NCBI GenBank assembly: GCA_015060385.1
Contig: SUYO01000003.1
Location: forward strand, 62,001 to 126,000
DNA length: 64,000 nt
Origin: Bacteroidales bacterium
GTDB lineage: Bacteria; Bacteroidota; Bacteroidia; Bacteroidales; UBA932
Direction: 5' to 3'
The notes under the pieces were generated by a model. It worked only from the letters and a program-made list of their open reading frames with translations. It did not search any database and was not told where the DNA came from. Shown in pieces: positions 25,640 to 34,872 of the stretch (the first letter of the stretch is position 1; each line of letters opens with the position of its first letter). The position numbers and the translations under genes are program-made.

Positions 25640-27298
25640 ATGAAACTGATTAAATGGATTACGGCGACATGTCTTGCCATGGCGGCTGCATCGGCTGCTT
25701 TTTCATGTGATGAACCCGATCCGGAGCCAGTGAAGAAGGATCCGGAACTTAAGGTTACTCCGGCTGACCCGGTATCGATGTCTGCTGCGGGGGGAGAGGC
25801 AAAACTCTCCCTGATGTCCAACGTAGACTGGACAGTCAGCGGTGCCCCCGCGTGGCTCGTGGTATCCCCGACTTCAGGAGCAGCTTCAAACTACAAGCAG
25901 GAAATCACCCTTACTGCCCAGCAGAATACAGCAGGGGCAAGGGAAGCTGTGCTGACATTCAATGCTCAGGGTGTGACTCAGGATATCACTGTCAAGCAGG
26001 CTCATGCCTTTGACTCTTCGGCTCCTGCCAATGCACTTTTCTATGAGACTTTGGAAAAGAGTGCCGGAAGCTTTACCATCAAGGATGTAAAGGTTCCCGA
26101 GAAGCTGGGATTTGTCTGGGAGCACTCGGACCAGTATAAATGCATGAAGGCTACAGCCTACGAGAACAGCACCACAAATAATTATGAATCTGAAAGCTGG
26201 CTCATCTCTCCGGATATCGACCTCACCTCGGTATCGTCTGCCTATCTTACTTTCGAGCATGCAGGAGGCTATTTCGGAACAGCTTCAAACGAGGCTACCG
26301 TATGGATTTCGAAGGCTGGCGGAGAATGGGAGCCTCTTCTTATAGACAAGGACGATTATCCTACCAGCTGGACATTCATCGATGCCGGCAACTGGGACCT
26401 CAAGGACTATGTGGGCAATGTGGTGAAGCTCGGCTTCAAGTACAGCAGTACCTCGAAGAAGGCAGGTACATGGGAAATCCGCAATGTCGCAGTGCTTTCT
26501 GGTTCGCATGAAGATGTGACCGTACCTGAAATCGACCCTACCAAGACAAAGTGGATGGAGCTTCCTGCTACCGACGATGACGCTTACGGATATTATTCGC
26601 ACAGCTTCACCATGAAGGACAAGGTTTACAGGAACTACTCTTTTGCATGGAGCCAGAAGGACCTTGTATCGGTATGGGTTGCCTATCCTCTCAGCGAGGA
26701 TTATCTTGATAAGGTAGTGGACAGGACTGATGCATGGGCATATGACCCTATTCTCGGCAGTGAGCTTTCGTCAGCTCCATTCTCTTACTATGCGGATGAC
26801 TATGCACGAGGCCATCAGCTTCCGTCTGCAGACCGTCTTTGCTGCAGGGATGCCAACGAGCAGACCTTCTATGGTACCAACATCGCCCCTCAGCTCAATG
26901 AACATAACGAGGGTATATGGACAAATATTGAAAACAAGGTAAGAAGCGTTGCCAAGGATTCCGATACAACCTATGTGGTAACAGGCTGCGTCGTAGCTGA
27001 CTCACAGGAATTCAGCACGGATTCGGACGGCAAGCAGATCACTGTTCCTACAGCCTTCTTCAAGGCAGTGCTCAGATACAAGGCATCCGACAGCTCGCCA
27101 TGGACAGCTGCAGGATTCTTTACCGAGCACAAGAAATACTCAAGCAACGACCTTAAGCCGATCTCAATGACCATCGACGAACTCGAAGAGAAGACCGGTC
27201 TTGACTTCTTCGTGAACCTTGCAGGCAAGATCGGAAAGGATGAGGCTGCCGCAATAGAGGCTGCGGATCCTTCTGATTCTTCAGTATGGGGATTATAA
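25640..27298 (+). CDS. BACON-domain lipoprotein with C-terminal NUC-type endonuclease
   Basis: A 552-residue lipoprotein (AAFSC, Cys23). A BACON domain lies at about 35-118 (MSAAGGEAKLSLMSNVDWTV, APAWLVVSPTSG). A jelly-roll, choice-of-anchor-like domain follows at about 125-290 (ESWLISPDIDLTSVSSAYLT, GTWEIRNVAVLSG). The C-terminal nuclease has VSVWVAYPL, YARGHQLPSADR (His392) and TNIAPQLNEHNEGIW, the DRGH-type His and metal-binding Asn of the Serratia nuclease family. Anchored on the cell surface, it should cut DNA or RNA non-specifically. It shares the nuclease module with the preceding gene, indicating duplication with different N-terminal domains. Confidence 0.88.
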   Translation: MKLIKWITATCLAMAAASAAFSCDEPDPEPVKKDPELKVTPADPVSMSAAGGEAKLSLMSNVDWTVSGAPAWLVVSPTSGAASNYKQEITLTAQQNTAGAREAVLTFNAQGVTQDITVKQAHAFDSSAPANALFYETLEKSAGSFTIKDVKVPEKLGFVWEHSDQYKCMKATAYENSTTNNYESESWLISPDIDLTSVSSAYLTFEHAGGYFGTASNEATVWISKAGGEWEPLLIDKDDYPTSWTFIDAGNWDLKDYVGNVVKLGFKYSSTSKKAGTWEIRNVAVLSGSHEDVTVPEIDPTKTKWMELPATDDDAYGYYSHSFTMKDKVYRNYSFAWSQKDLVSVWVAYPLSEDYLDKVVDRTDAWAYDPILGSELSSAPFSYYADDYARGHQLPSADRLCCRDANEQTFYGTNIAPQLNEHNEGIWTNIENKVRSVAKDSDTTYVVTGCVVADSQEFSTDSDGKQITVPTAFFKAVLRYKASDSSPWTAAGFFTEHKKYSSNDLKPISMTIDELEEKTGLDFFVNLAGKIGKDEAAAIEAADPSDSSVWGL

Positions 27299-27316
27299 GC
27301 AAATAACATTTACAAC

Positions 27317-29311
27317 ATGAAAAGAATACTTATCGCAATTTCAATCATCATGGCTGCAGTGTCATGCAACAACAAGAATCCGTTCTTCTCGGAGTGGGAC
27401 ACTCCGTACGGAATTCCTGATTTCGGTCAGATAGAGGAGGCACATTATATCCCTGCAATCGAGGAGGGAATCCGTCTGCAGGAGGCGGAGATCCAGGCGA
27501 TCATCGACAATCCGGATGCTCCTACATTCGAGAATGTCGTCGAGGCATACGATAAATCAGGTGCAGTCCTCGGAAGAGTTACAAGCGTCCTGTTCAATGT
27601 TTCCGAATCAGACGCTACTGAATCCCTCCAGGCTATCGTGGAGCAGGCACTTCCTCTGATTTCTGTCCACAGCGACAACATCATGATGAACCCTGACTTC
27701 TTCGCAAAAGTGGATGTGCTTTTCAAGGACATCGACAACCTCGGTCTCACCCAGGAGCAGAAGATGATTCTGAAGAAGCTCCACAACGGTTTCGTGAAGA
27801 ACGGTATCGCTCTCAATGAGGAGGATCAGGCACGCATGCGTGAGATCAACCTTGAGCTCTCGTCTCTTTCAAACACCTTCGGAAACTACCTTCTTGCAGA
27901 GAACAATGCATTCGCAGAGGAGTTCGGCGTCACTATCTCCGAGTATCCTGTGGCAATGGCTTCTGAGCAGGACCGTGCAGTGCGCGAGAAGATGTTCAAG
28001 GCTTACTCTTCAAGAGGAAACAACGGCAACGAATATGATACCAAGGAACTCATTGTCAAGATGATGGCTCTCCGCATCGAGAAGGCCAAGCTTCTCGGTT
28101 ACGAGAATCCGGCTCAGATGATTCTTGCAGACAAGATGGCTGGCAATCCTGAAACCGTGGACCAGTTCCTTTCAAGCCTCATGGCTCCGGCTGTAAAGAA
28201 GGCGAAGGAAGAGATCAGGGATATGCAGGTCGAGATGGACAAGGACATCAAGGCAGGAAAGGTCGCAAAGGGTTCGAAGATCGAGCCTTGGGACTGGGCA
28301 TATTATACAGAGAAGGTGCGTATGGCGAAGTATGCACTCGACGAGGAGCAGACCAAGCCTTATTTCAAGATGGAGAATGTGCGTCAGGGCGTGTTCGACC
28401 TTACCACAAAGCTCTGGGGACTCCAGTACGAGAAGCTCGAGGGCATTCCTGTATATCATCCTGACGTCGAGGGATTCAAGGTATCGGATGCTGACGGCTC
28501 GCTTATCGGAGTCATCCTTACAGACTATTTCCCACGCAGCACAAAGAGAGGCGGTGCATGGATGACCAATTTCGTTGAGCAGGAACTCGGTGTACGTCCT
28601 GTCATCGTGAATGTCGGCAACTTCGCAAAGCCTACGGCTGACAAGCCTTCGCTCCTTACTCTCGACCAGGTGGAGACCCTCTTCCATGAGTACGGACATG
28701 CTCTCCACGGCCTTCTCAGCCAGTGTACATACAAGAGCGTATCGGGAACTGCAGTAGCACGCGACTTCGTCGAGCTTCCTTCCCAGATCATGGAGAACTG
28801 GGCGTTCCAGAAAGAGGTCCTTGCTGACTATGCACGCCATTATGAGACAGGTGAGGTGATTCCTGACGAGCTTGTTGCCAAGATCGAGGCAGCCGGCACA
28901 TTCAACCAGGGCTTCATGACTACTGAGCTTGCAGCTGCTTCAATCCTTGACATGAAGTGGCATGAGCTTACCTCTGTAGAGGGACTCGACCCTATGGCTT
29001 TCGAGGCTCAGGCATGCAAGGAGATGGGACTTATCGACGAGATCATCCCACGCTACCGCAGCACATATTTCGCCCACATCTTCAGCGGCGGATACAGCGC
29101 AGGCTACTACAGCTACCTCTGGGCTGAGGTGCTTGACAAGGATGCCTTCGAGCTCTTCATGCAGAAGGGTATATTTGACAAGGCTACTGCGACATCATTC
29201 CGTAAGAATGTCCTTGAGAAGGGCGGCAGCGACGAGCCTATGGACCTTTACCGCCGTTTCCGCGGTACCGATCCTGACTCAGGTGCCCTCCTCCGCGGTC
29301 GCGGGCTGTAA
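27317..29311 (+). CDS. M3-family metallopeptidase (peptidyl-dipeptidase Dcp-like) lipoprotein
   Basis: A 664-residue thermolysin-type zinc peptidase of family M3. The zinc motif is HEYGH (His457, His461) in TLFHEYGHALHG, with the third ligand Glu expected in the following helix (SQIMENWAF). The C-terminal FAHIFSGGYSAGYYSYLWAE is the substrate-binding segment shared by Dcp and OpdA. Cys17 in AAVSC gives a lipobox, so it is probably attached in the periplasm or on the surface, unlike the cytoplasmic E. coli Dcp. It begins 18 nt after the nuclease and may share its transcript. Confidence 0.92.
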   Translation: MKRILIAISIIMAAVSCNNKNPFFSEWDTPYGIPDFGQIEEAHYIPAIEEGIRLQEAEIQAIIDNPDAPTFENVVEAYDKSGAVLGRVTSVLFNVSESDATESLQAIVEQALPLISVHSDNIMMNPDFFAKVDVLFKDIDNLGLTQEQKMILKKLHNGFVKNGIALNEEDQARMREINLELSSLSNTFGNYLLAENNAFAEEFGVTISEYPVAMASEQDRAVREKMFKAYSSRGNNGNEYDTKELIVKMMALRIEKAKLLGYENPAQMILADKMAGNPETVDQFLSSLMAPAVKKAKEEIRDMQVEMDKDIKAGKVAKGSKIEPWDWAYYTEKVRMAKYALDEEQTKPYFKMENVRQGVFDLTTKLWGLQYEKLEGIPVYHPDVEGFKVSDADGSLIGVILTDYFPRSTKRGGAWMTNFVEQELGVRPVIVNVGNFAKPTADKPSLLTLDQVETLFHEYGHALHGLLSQCTYKSVSGTAVARDFVELPSQIMENWAFQKEVLADYARHYETGEVIPDELVAKIEAAGTFNQGFMTTELAAASILDMKWHELTSVEGLDPMAFEAQACKEMGLIDEIIPRYRSTYFAHIFSGGYSAGYYSYLWAEVLDKDAFELFMQKGIFDKATATSFRKNVLEKGGSDEPMDLYRRFRGTDPDSGALLRGRGL

Positions 29312-29345
29312 TAAAAAATCCGGTCGAGAGACCGGATTTTTTATT
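29310..29345. terminator. Bidirectional intrinsic terminator
   Basis: AATAAAAAATCCGGTC (29310-29325), loop GAGA, and the exact complement (29330-29345) give a hairpin with A tract on one side and T tract on the other. It serves the convergent M3 peptidase and DUF1015 genes. Confidence 0.92.
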
Positions 29346-30583
29346 TACGCCAGTTTGTGGATTGCGAGGCCGCTGCGGAGCTTCGGCTCGAACCATGTGG
29401 TCTTCGGCGGCATGATGTTGCCGGAATCCGCAATATCCACAAGCTGTTTCATCGAAACAGGGTAGAGCGCGAATGCGACCTTCATCTCTCCGCTGTCGAC
29501 GCGGCGCGAAAGTTCTCCGAGTCCACGGATACCGCCCACGAAATCGATCCTCTTCGATGTGCGGAGGTCGGTGATGCCGAGAATCTTGTCCAGGACAAGA
29601 TTCGAGAGTATGGTCACGTCGAGGACACCGATAGGGTCACCGTCGTCATAACGTCCGTCCTTCGCAACGAGGGAGTACCACTTTCCTTCAAGGTACATTG
29701 AGAACTCGTGGAGCTTGCCCGGCTTATAGATTTCCGTACCTTCTTCGCGTACATCGAAATCCTCTGCAAGGGCAGCGACAAGTTCTGAAGGGGTGAGGCC
29801 GTTGAGGTCCTTCACCACGCGGTTGTAGTCGATGATCTTGAGCTGGCTGTCAGGGAAGGCGACGGTCATGAAGTAGTTGTACTCTTCCTCACCGGTGTGG
29901 TCAGGATTCTGTGCGCGTTTCTCTGCTCCCACAAGGGCTGCTGCTGCCGTACGATGGTGGCCGTCAGCCACATAGAAGGCCGGAATCTCTGCAAATATAT
30001 CCGTTATACGGTCTATGTCGGCCTGTTCGTCGATCACCCAGAAATGGTGTCCGAAGCCGTCCTCAGCCACGAAGTCGTATTCAGGCTCCTGTGCTATGTA
30101 TCTTGCAACGATGGCGTTTACCTCGTCATTGTCAGGATATGAGAAGAACACAGGCTCGATGTTCGCGTTCTGGATGCGGACGTGGATCATGCGGTCCTCC
30201 TCCTTGTCCTTGCGGGTGAGCTCATGTTTCTTGATCTTTCCTTCTGCATAGTCATCGGTGTGAGCACATACCACAAGTCCGTACTGCGTACGGCCTTCCA
30301 TGGTCTGTGCATATACATAGTAGTATGGCTTGTCATCCTGTACGAGCCATCCCTTATCCTGCCATGCCTTGAAGTTCTCGACTGCCTTGTCGTATGCCGG
30401 CTGGCTGTGCTCGTCGATGATAGGGTCGAAGTCGATTTCAGGCTTTGTGATGTGCAGGAGGGATTTTTCGCCCGCCTCAGCCTTTGCTTCTGCCGAATTG
30501 AGGACATCGTACGGTCTTGCCGCAACTTCCTCTACATACTGCTTCGGCGGACGTACCGCCGCAAATGGTCTGATCCTTACCAT
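29345..30583 (-). CDS. DUF1015 family protein
   Basis: A 412-residue protein of the DUF1015 family, marked by the start MVRIRPFAAVRPP, AARPYDVLNSAEA and YVADGHHRTAAAALV (a conserved motif that resembles ParB/SerK nucleotide sites). Members related to ADP-dependent serine kinase SerK and a fixed position after serC-serA suggest a role in serine metabolism; this is inference. I start it at 30583; an ATG at 30655 would overlap serA. It is the last gene of the minus-strand order serC-serA-DUF1015, 4 nt after serA. Confidence 0.88.
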   Translation of the reverse strand: MVRIRPFAAVRPPKQYVEEVAARPYDVLNSAEAKAEAGEKSLLHITKPEIDFDPIIDEHSQPAYDKAVENFKAWQDKGWLVQDDKPYYYVYAQTMEGRTQYGLVVCAHTDDYAEGKIKKHELTRKDKEEDRMIHVRIQNANIEPVFFSYPDNDEVNAIVARYIAQEPEYDFVAEDGFGHHFWVIDEQADIDRITDIFAEIPAFYVADGHHRTAAAALVGAEKRAQNPDHTGEEEYNYFMTVAFPDSQLKIIDYNRVVKDLNGLTPSELVAALAEDFDVREEGTEIYKPGKLHEFSMYLEGKWYSLVAKDGRYDDGDPIGVLDVTILSNLVLDKILGITDLRTSKRIDFVGGIRGLGELSRRVDSGEMKVAFALYPVSMKQLVDIADSGNIMPPKTTWFEPKLRSGLAIHKLA

Positions 30584-30587
30584 AATC

Positions 30588-31499
30588 TTACTTGTTGACC
30601 CTGAATTTTGTACTTCCTGTTTCAAAGAAATCGCAGATCTGCTGTGCTGCAGCAAGACCGGCGTTTATATTGGCCTCTCCTGTCTCCGCTCCCTGCTTCT
30701 TTGGAGTTGCGAAGATCTGCTTTCCGAACTTCTCCTTGAGTTCGGCGTACCTTGTAGGAGCGATGTCTGTAACATACTTGAGGTCAGGTCTTTCTGAGAG
30801 TGCCTGCTCAAGTCCGTCCTCGCAGATGATCTCCTTGCGCGAGGTGTTCACGAGGCATCCGCCCTTAGGCATCTTCGAGAAGAGGTTGTAGTTCACGCTT
30901 CCTACCGTGAAAGGAGTAGCCGGAATGTTGATGGACACGAAGTCGCATGAGCTGTAAAGGTGCTCGAGAGAGAATGTAGCCTTCCATCTCTGGTGCTTCT
31001 CCTTTACCTCGTTGGTGTAGATGACCACGTCCATTCCGAGAGCAACAGCCTTCTTTGCCACGAGCTGTCCGATGTTGCCGAAACCCTGGATGCCGAGTCT
31101 CTTGCCGCTGAGCTCGCTTCCGGTGCCCGGAGTGAACTGGTTGCGCGACATGTAGATCATCATTCCGATTGCGAGTTCCGCAACTGCGTTTGCATTCTGT
31201 CCCGGAGTGTTCTCCACGACGATGTCCTTTTCTGTGCAGGCCTTGAGGTCTACATTGTCATATCCTGAACCTGCACGCACTACGATCTTGAGATTCTTCG
31301 CTGCAGCCACCACTTCCTCGGTAACCTTGTCAGAACGTACGATCAGTGCATCCGCATCTGCAACAGCCTCAAGAAGCTGTGCCTTCTCTGTATATCTTTC
31401 GAGAAGGCACAGCTCATGGCCTGCATTCTCGACGATTTCCCTTATGCCGTTTACCGCAACTGCTGCGAACGGCTTCTCTGTCGCCACTAATATTTTCAT
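30588..31499 (-). CDS. serA: D-3-phosphoglycerate dehydrogenase (short form)
   Basis: A 303-residue NAD-dependent dehydrogenase catalysing the first step of serine synthesis. The Rossmann motif GIQGFGNIGQLVAKKAVALG lies near residues 143-162, VRAGSGYDNVDL near 73-84, and the LVNTSRKEIICEDGL segment follows. The C-terminal ACT domain of E. coli SerA is absent, so serine feedback of that kind is not expected. It follows serC on the minus strand with a palindromic repeat between them. Confidence 0.92.
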   Translation of the reverse strand: MKILVATEKPFAAVAVNGIREIVENAGHELCLLERYTEKAQLLEAVADADALIVRSDKVTEEVVAAAKNLKIVVRAGSGYDNVDLKACTEKDIVVENTPGQNANAVAELAIGMMIYMSRNQFTPGTGSELSGKRLGIQGFGNIGQLVAKKAVALGMDVVIYTNEVKEKHQRWKATFSLEHLYSSCDFVSINIPATPFTVGSVNYNLFSKMPKGGCLVNTSRKEIICEDGLEQALSERPDLKYVTDIAPTRYAELKEKFGKQIFATPKKQGAETGEANINAGLAAAQQICDFFETGSTKFRVNK

Positions 31500-31513
31500 C
31501 GGTTATTTTTTTT

Positions 31514-31539
31514 AGATCCCCGGTCGGGCCGGGGATGAC
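31514..31539. repeat. Dispersed palindrome between serC and serA
   Basis: ATCCCCGG tcggg CCGGGGAT with flanking GAC matches, on the other strand, the repeat GTCATCCCCGG...CCGGGGATC at 47173-47199. It occupies most of the 47-nt gap. Confidence 0.75.
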
Positions 31540-31546
31540 GTATCTG

Positions 31547-32620
31547 TTATTTATGAAGCTGTTCAAATTCCTTCATGCAGTCAACGAGTGCCTGTACGCT
31601 CTCGACAGGGCATGCGTTGTAGATGGATGCACGGAAGCCTCCCACAGACCTGTGACCCTTGATTCCGGTCATTCCCTTGGCCTTTGCAAAGGACATGAAT
31701 TCGTCCTGGAGATGTTCGTATCCGTCAGCCATCACGAAGCATACGTTCATGAGCGAACGGTCCTCGACGGCTGCTGTACCCTTGAAGAGAGGGTTGCGGT
31801 CGATCTCGCTGTAGAGAAGGGCTGCCTTCTCCTGGTTTACCTTCTGGATGGCCTCGACTCCGCCGATTCCCTTGAGCCACTTGAGGGTCTCGTTCATTAC
31901 ATAGATAGGGAATACAGGAGGAGTGTTGAACATCGATCCGCCGTCAATGTGTGTGCGGAGGTCGAGCATTGTAGGGATGTAGCGGCTCACCTTGCCGAGA
32001 AGGTCCTTCTTCACGATGAAGAAAGTCACGCCTGCAGGACCTACGTTCTTCTGTGCGCCGCCGTAGATCATCGCGTACTTGCTTACGTCTACCGGACGGC
32101 TGAGGATGTCAGAAGACATGTCGGCGATAAGCGGAACAGGGCAGTCGATATCCTCATGGATCTCAGTACCGTAGATGGTGTTGTTTGTGGTGATATGGAA
32201 ATAATCCAGATCGGCAGGGATTTCATAACCCTTAGGAATATAGTTGAATACTGTCTCTGCAGATGAAGCTACAGCGTAAGCGTTTCCAAGTCCCTTCGCC
32301 TCTTTGAGAGCCTTCTTTGCCCATACGCCTGTCTCAAGGTAGCCAGCCTTGTTCTCGAGGAAATTCATAGCTACATAAAGGAAGCCCATGCTTGCTCCAC
32401 CTCCAAGGAAAAGGATTTCATAATCTTCAGGAATGTTGAGAAGTTCTCTCCATAGAGAGCGGCATTCGTTCATCACTGCCTCCCACTCCTTTGTCCTGTG
32501 CGAAATCGAGATGACAGGAATACCTGTTCCGTTGAAGTCCTTCAGAGCTTCGATCGCATTGTCGATCGCCTGCTGTGGCAGGACGCATGGTCCTGCGGTA
32601 AAATTATGAACCTTTTTCAT
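31547..32620 (-). CDS. serC: Phosphoserine aminotransferase
   Basis: A 357-residue class V PLP enzyme that converts 3-phosphohydroxypyruvate to phosphoserine. Seen are [15 protein letters not shown] at the start, [13 protein letters not shown], and the PLP-lysine motif [19 protein letters not shown] (Lys in AQKN). Length is usual. It heads the serine operon with serA and DUF1015. Confidence 0.95.
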   Translation of the reverse strand: MKKVHNFTAGPCVLPQQAIDNAIEALKDFNGTGIPVISISHRTKEWEAVMNECRSLWRELLNIPEDYEILFLGGGASMGFLYVAMNFLENKAGYLETGVWAKKALKEAKGLGNAYAVASSAETVFNYIPKGYEIPADLDYFHITTNNTIYGTEIHEDIDCPVPLIADMSSDILSRPVDVSKYAMIYGGAQKNVGPAGVTFFIVKKDLLGKVSRYIPTMLDLRTHIDGGSMFNTPPVFPIYVMNETLKWLKGIGGVEAIQKVNQEKAALLYSEIDRNPLFKGTAAVEDRSLMNVCFVMADGYEHLQDEFMSFAKAKGMTGIKGHRSVGGFRASIYNACPVESVQALVDCMKEFEQLHK

Positions 32621-32674
32621 TGTATAGATAATTATAGTTTATAATCAAAATCGCGTCTAAGATAATGATTTATT

Positions 32675-33127
32675 TTAATAAATATACTTTGTTGTTGTGA
32701 TTTTTTCACAGAAGTGACAAAGAAGTTGGATTTCGTTATTCTTGACCACTGTCGCGAACCTTGTCTTGATCGGCTGATGATTGGTCACGCACTTAGGATT
32801 CCTGCACTTTGCTATGCCTATTACCTCCTTCGGCATCTCCAGTTTCTTCTTTTCCACGACCTTGAAGTCCCTGATGACATTGACTGTCGCATCAGGAGCT
32901 ATGAGGGCCAGCTTGTTGAGCTCCTCGTCCTCGAAGAACTTGTCAGCTATCTTGATGATTCCCTTTTTACCGTGGACCTTGCTTACAAGGTTGATTCCTA
33001 TTGTGATCTGACTTTCGATACCTTTAAGGTTGAGGATCTCCAGTGCCTTATATACATTTTCAGCGGGTATATGGTCCAGTACGGTACCATTCTCCAATGC
33101 GCTTACTACCAGTTCCTTTCTACTCAT
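32675..33127 (-). CDS. pyrI: Aspartate carbamoyltransferase regulatory subunit
   Basis: A 150-residue allosteric subunit. The N-terminal nucleotide-binding domain carries the pattern GTVLDHIPAENVYKALEIL, and the C-terminal zinc domain has CRNPKCVTNHQP and CHFC, the four Cys ligands. With PyrB it forms the CTP/ATP-regulated enzyme of pyrimidine synthesis. I chose ATG 33127 (MSRKELVVSALENG); the frame stays open upstream only because it reads through the palindromic repeats at 33143-33204. It follows pyrB on the minus strand. Confidence 0.94.
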   Translation of the reverse strand: MSRKELVVSALENGTVLDHIPAENVYKALEILNLKGIESQITIGINLVSKVHGKKGIIKIADKFFEDEELNKLALIAPDATVNVIRDFKVVEKKKLEMPKEVIGIAKCRNPKCVTNHQPIKTRFATVVKNNEIQLLCHFCEKITTTKYIY

Positions 33128-33142
33128 GATTGTTTCTTTTTC

Positions 33143-33204
33143 TGTCATTGCGAGGGCGCAAGTCCCTTCTGTCATTGCGAGGGCGCAAGCCCGTGGCAAT
33201 CTCC
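33143..33204. repeat. Two head-to-tail copies of the CATTGCGAG palindromic repeat between pyrB and pyrI
   Basis: TGTCATTGCGAGGGCGCAAG occurs at 33143-33162 and 33170-33189; only the second copy continues to GTGGCAATCTCC. The full copy ends on the first base of the pyrB stop codon (33204-33206). The same family occurs inside metG (46616-46651) and murB (48291-48326). Confidence 0.85.
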
Positions 33205-34112
33205 TACCTATATCCCAGCAGATATGAAATGATCGCCATCCTGACATAGAGTCCGTTCTCGGCCTGCTTGAAATAATAGGCGTACGGAGTCTCATCTACA
33301 TCCTGGTCAATCTCGTTCACTCGTGGGAGCGGGTGGAGGATCTTCATGTTTTCCCTTACGCTTCCCAGCATTGATGCTTCAAGCCTGTATACATCCTTGA
33401 CCCTTTCGTACTCCATAGGATCGGTGAACCTTTCCTGCTGTACACGGGTCATGTATAGGATGTCGCAGTCGTTCAGGTGCTCGTCCAGCGATGTGGTCTC
33501 GATGTACTCGATGTCCTTGCTGTCCAGGAAGTCCTTGTACTCCTGAGGCATCTCAAGCTCCCTCGGAGCGGTGAATATGAACCTGGGATTGAAGTGGGAC
33601 ATGGCCTGAAGGAGGGAGTGGGTCGTGCGGCCGTACTTGAGGTCTCCGACCATGTTTATGGTAAGTCCTTCGAGCTTTCCCTGGGTCTTGAGTATCGAAT
33701 AGAGGTCCAGAAGAGTCTGTGAAGGGTGCTGGTTCGCACCGTCGCCTGCATTCACAACCGGTACCGTAGCCACTTCAGATGCATAGCGGGAGCTTCCTTC
33801 GAGCGGATGCCTCATCACGATCATGTCCACATAGTTGTTGACCATCTTGATCGTGTCCTTGAGGGTCTCGCCTTTGCTTTGGCTTGTGTTCGTTGCATCA
33901 GAGAAGCCTATTACCTTGGCTCCCAGGCGGTTGATTGCAGTTTCGAAACTCAGCCTTGTCCTGGTCGAAGGCTCGAAGAAAAGGCTGGCGATCACCTTTC
34001 CTTCCAGGAAGTTCTGGACACGGTCCTGTTCGAACTCCTTGGCGGTTTCCAGGACATGGAGGATCTCCTCCTTGCTGAAGTCCCAGATCGAAATCAAACT
34101 TTTCTTGCTCAT
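33204..34112 (-). CDS. pyrB: Aspartate carbamoyltransferase catalytic subunit
   Basis: A 302-residue transcarbamoylase. The carbamoyl phosphate signature [15 protein letters not shown] is at about residues 47-61, with [12 protein letters not shown] and the aspartate loop [14 protein letters not shown] downstream. It forms carbamoyl aspartate in the committed step of pyrimidine synthesis. It precedes pyrI, with the tandem palindromes in the gap, and lies 32 nt after the YigZ-like gene on the same strand. Confidence 0.95.
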   Translation of the reverse strand: MSKKSLISIWDFSKEEILHVLETAKEFEQDRVQNFLEGKVIASLFFEPSTRTRLSFETAINRLGAKVIGFSDATNTSQSKGETLKDTIKMVNNYVDMIVMRHPLEGSSRYASEVATVPVVNAGDGANQHPSQTLLDLYSILKTQGKLEGLTINMVGDLKYGRTTHSLLQAMSHFNPRFIFTAPRELEMPQEYKDFLDSKDIEYIETTSLDEHLNDCDILYMTRVQQERFTDPMEYERVKDVYRLEASMLGSVRENMKILHPLPRVNEIDQDVDETPYAYYFKQAENGLYVRMAIISYLLGYR

Positions 34113-34144
34113 ATTGCTTATGTTGTTCTATAAATATTCGTAAG

Positions 34145-34780
34145 TTAACATTCTTCGACACGGCAGCCTTCAACATCGTTCATCCTTTCAAGGAAGGTGT
34201 CCACGAGGGAAAGCCTTACGCTTGTGTCGAGAGTACATTCCATGTCGAACTTCTGGTTCTTCTGTTCCAGCCCCATGTCCTTGAATACCTTCATCACGCT
34301 GTTCATGCTCATGTATCCGAAATGGACCTTGTACATCTTCGAAGCTATCTTTTCGACGATCTCGGCGTTGGCCAAAGCATCGGCAGTCGAGGTCTTGTAC
34401 GCCCTTATCAGTCCCGGGATACCCAGCTTTATGCCTCCGAAATACCTCACTACCACCACCAGCACGTCGCTGAGTCCGCATGAATCTATCTGCCCCAGGA
34501 CCGGCCTTCCAGACGAGCCGGAAGGCTCTCCGTCGTCGTTCGCACGGAACCTGTCGCCTTTGTAACCCAGCCTGTATGCATATACATGATGCCTTGCATC
34601 GTAGTATTCCTTCTTGAGGGCCGCCACGATTTCCTTCACTTCTTCTTCTGTTTCGACGGGATATGCATGGGCAATGAATCTGCTTCCATTGTCCTTGAAG
34701 AGTCCTTTCGCTTCCGCTGCGATGCTCTTATACGAATCCTGGATGTGGTTGGTATCCATACAATCACCAAAATTAATCAT
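34145..34780 (-). CDS. YigZ/IMPACT family protein
   Basis: A 211-residue protein of the UPF0029/IMPACT family. The signature region GEPSGSSGRPVLGQI followed by VVVVRYFGGIKLGIPGLIRAY is diagnostic, and a C-terminal DUF1949-like domain (about 140-205) follows. Relatives bind ribosome- or translation-linked factors in eukaryotes; the bacterial role is not settled. ATG at 34759 (MDTNHIQD) is an alternative start that would drop seven residues. It is upstream of pyrB on the same strand. Confidence 0.88.
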   Translation of the reverse strand: MINFGDCMDTNHIQDSYKSIAAEAKGLFKDNGSRFIAHAYPVETEEEVKEIVAALKKEYYDARHHVYAYRLGYKGDRFRANDDGEPSGSSGRPVLGQIDSCGLSDVLVVVVRYFGGIKLGIPGLIRAYKTSTADALANAEIVEKIASKMYKVHFGYMSMNSVMKVFKDMGLEQKNQKFDMECTLDTSVRLSLVDTFLERMNDVEGCRVEEC

Positions 34781-34782
34781 TT

Positions 34783-34816
34783 TTTGAAAGAAAATGAAAT
34801 AAAACTACTATCTTTG
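34783..34816 (+). promoter_or_regulatory. Promoter for the PRiA4-ORF3-like gene
   Basis: TTTG at 34783-34786 is followed after 22 nt by TATCTTTG at 34809-34816, 56 nt before the ATG. Confidence 0.5.
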
Positions 34817-34872
34817 GTTCCGCTTCCGGAAATTCCGGAGGCTATTTTTAACCCGAACAATTCTAACTGTCT

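Noticed and set aside
31346..32266. 306-codon plus-strand frame opposite serA/serC
   Set aside because: Lies across two well-defined genes on the other strand; composition is that of a shadow frame.
33128..33295. 56-residue N-terminal extension of PyrI
   Set aside because: The extra residues are translation of the palindromic repeats and the end of pyrB in another frame; MSRKELVVSALENG fits the family start.
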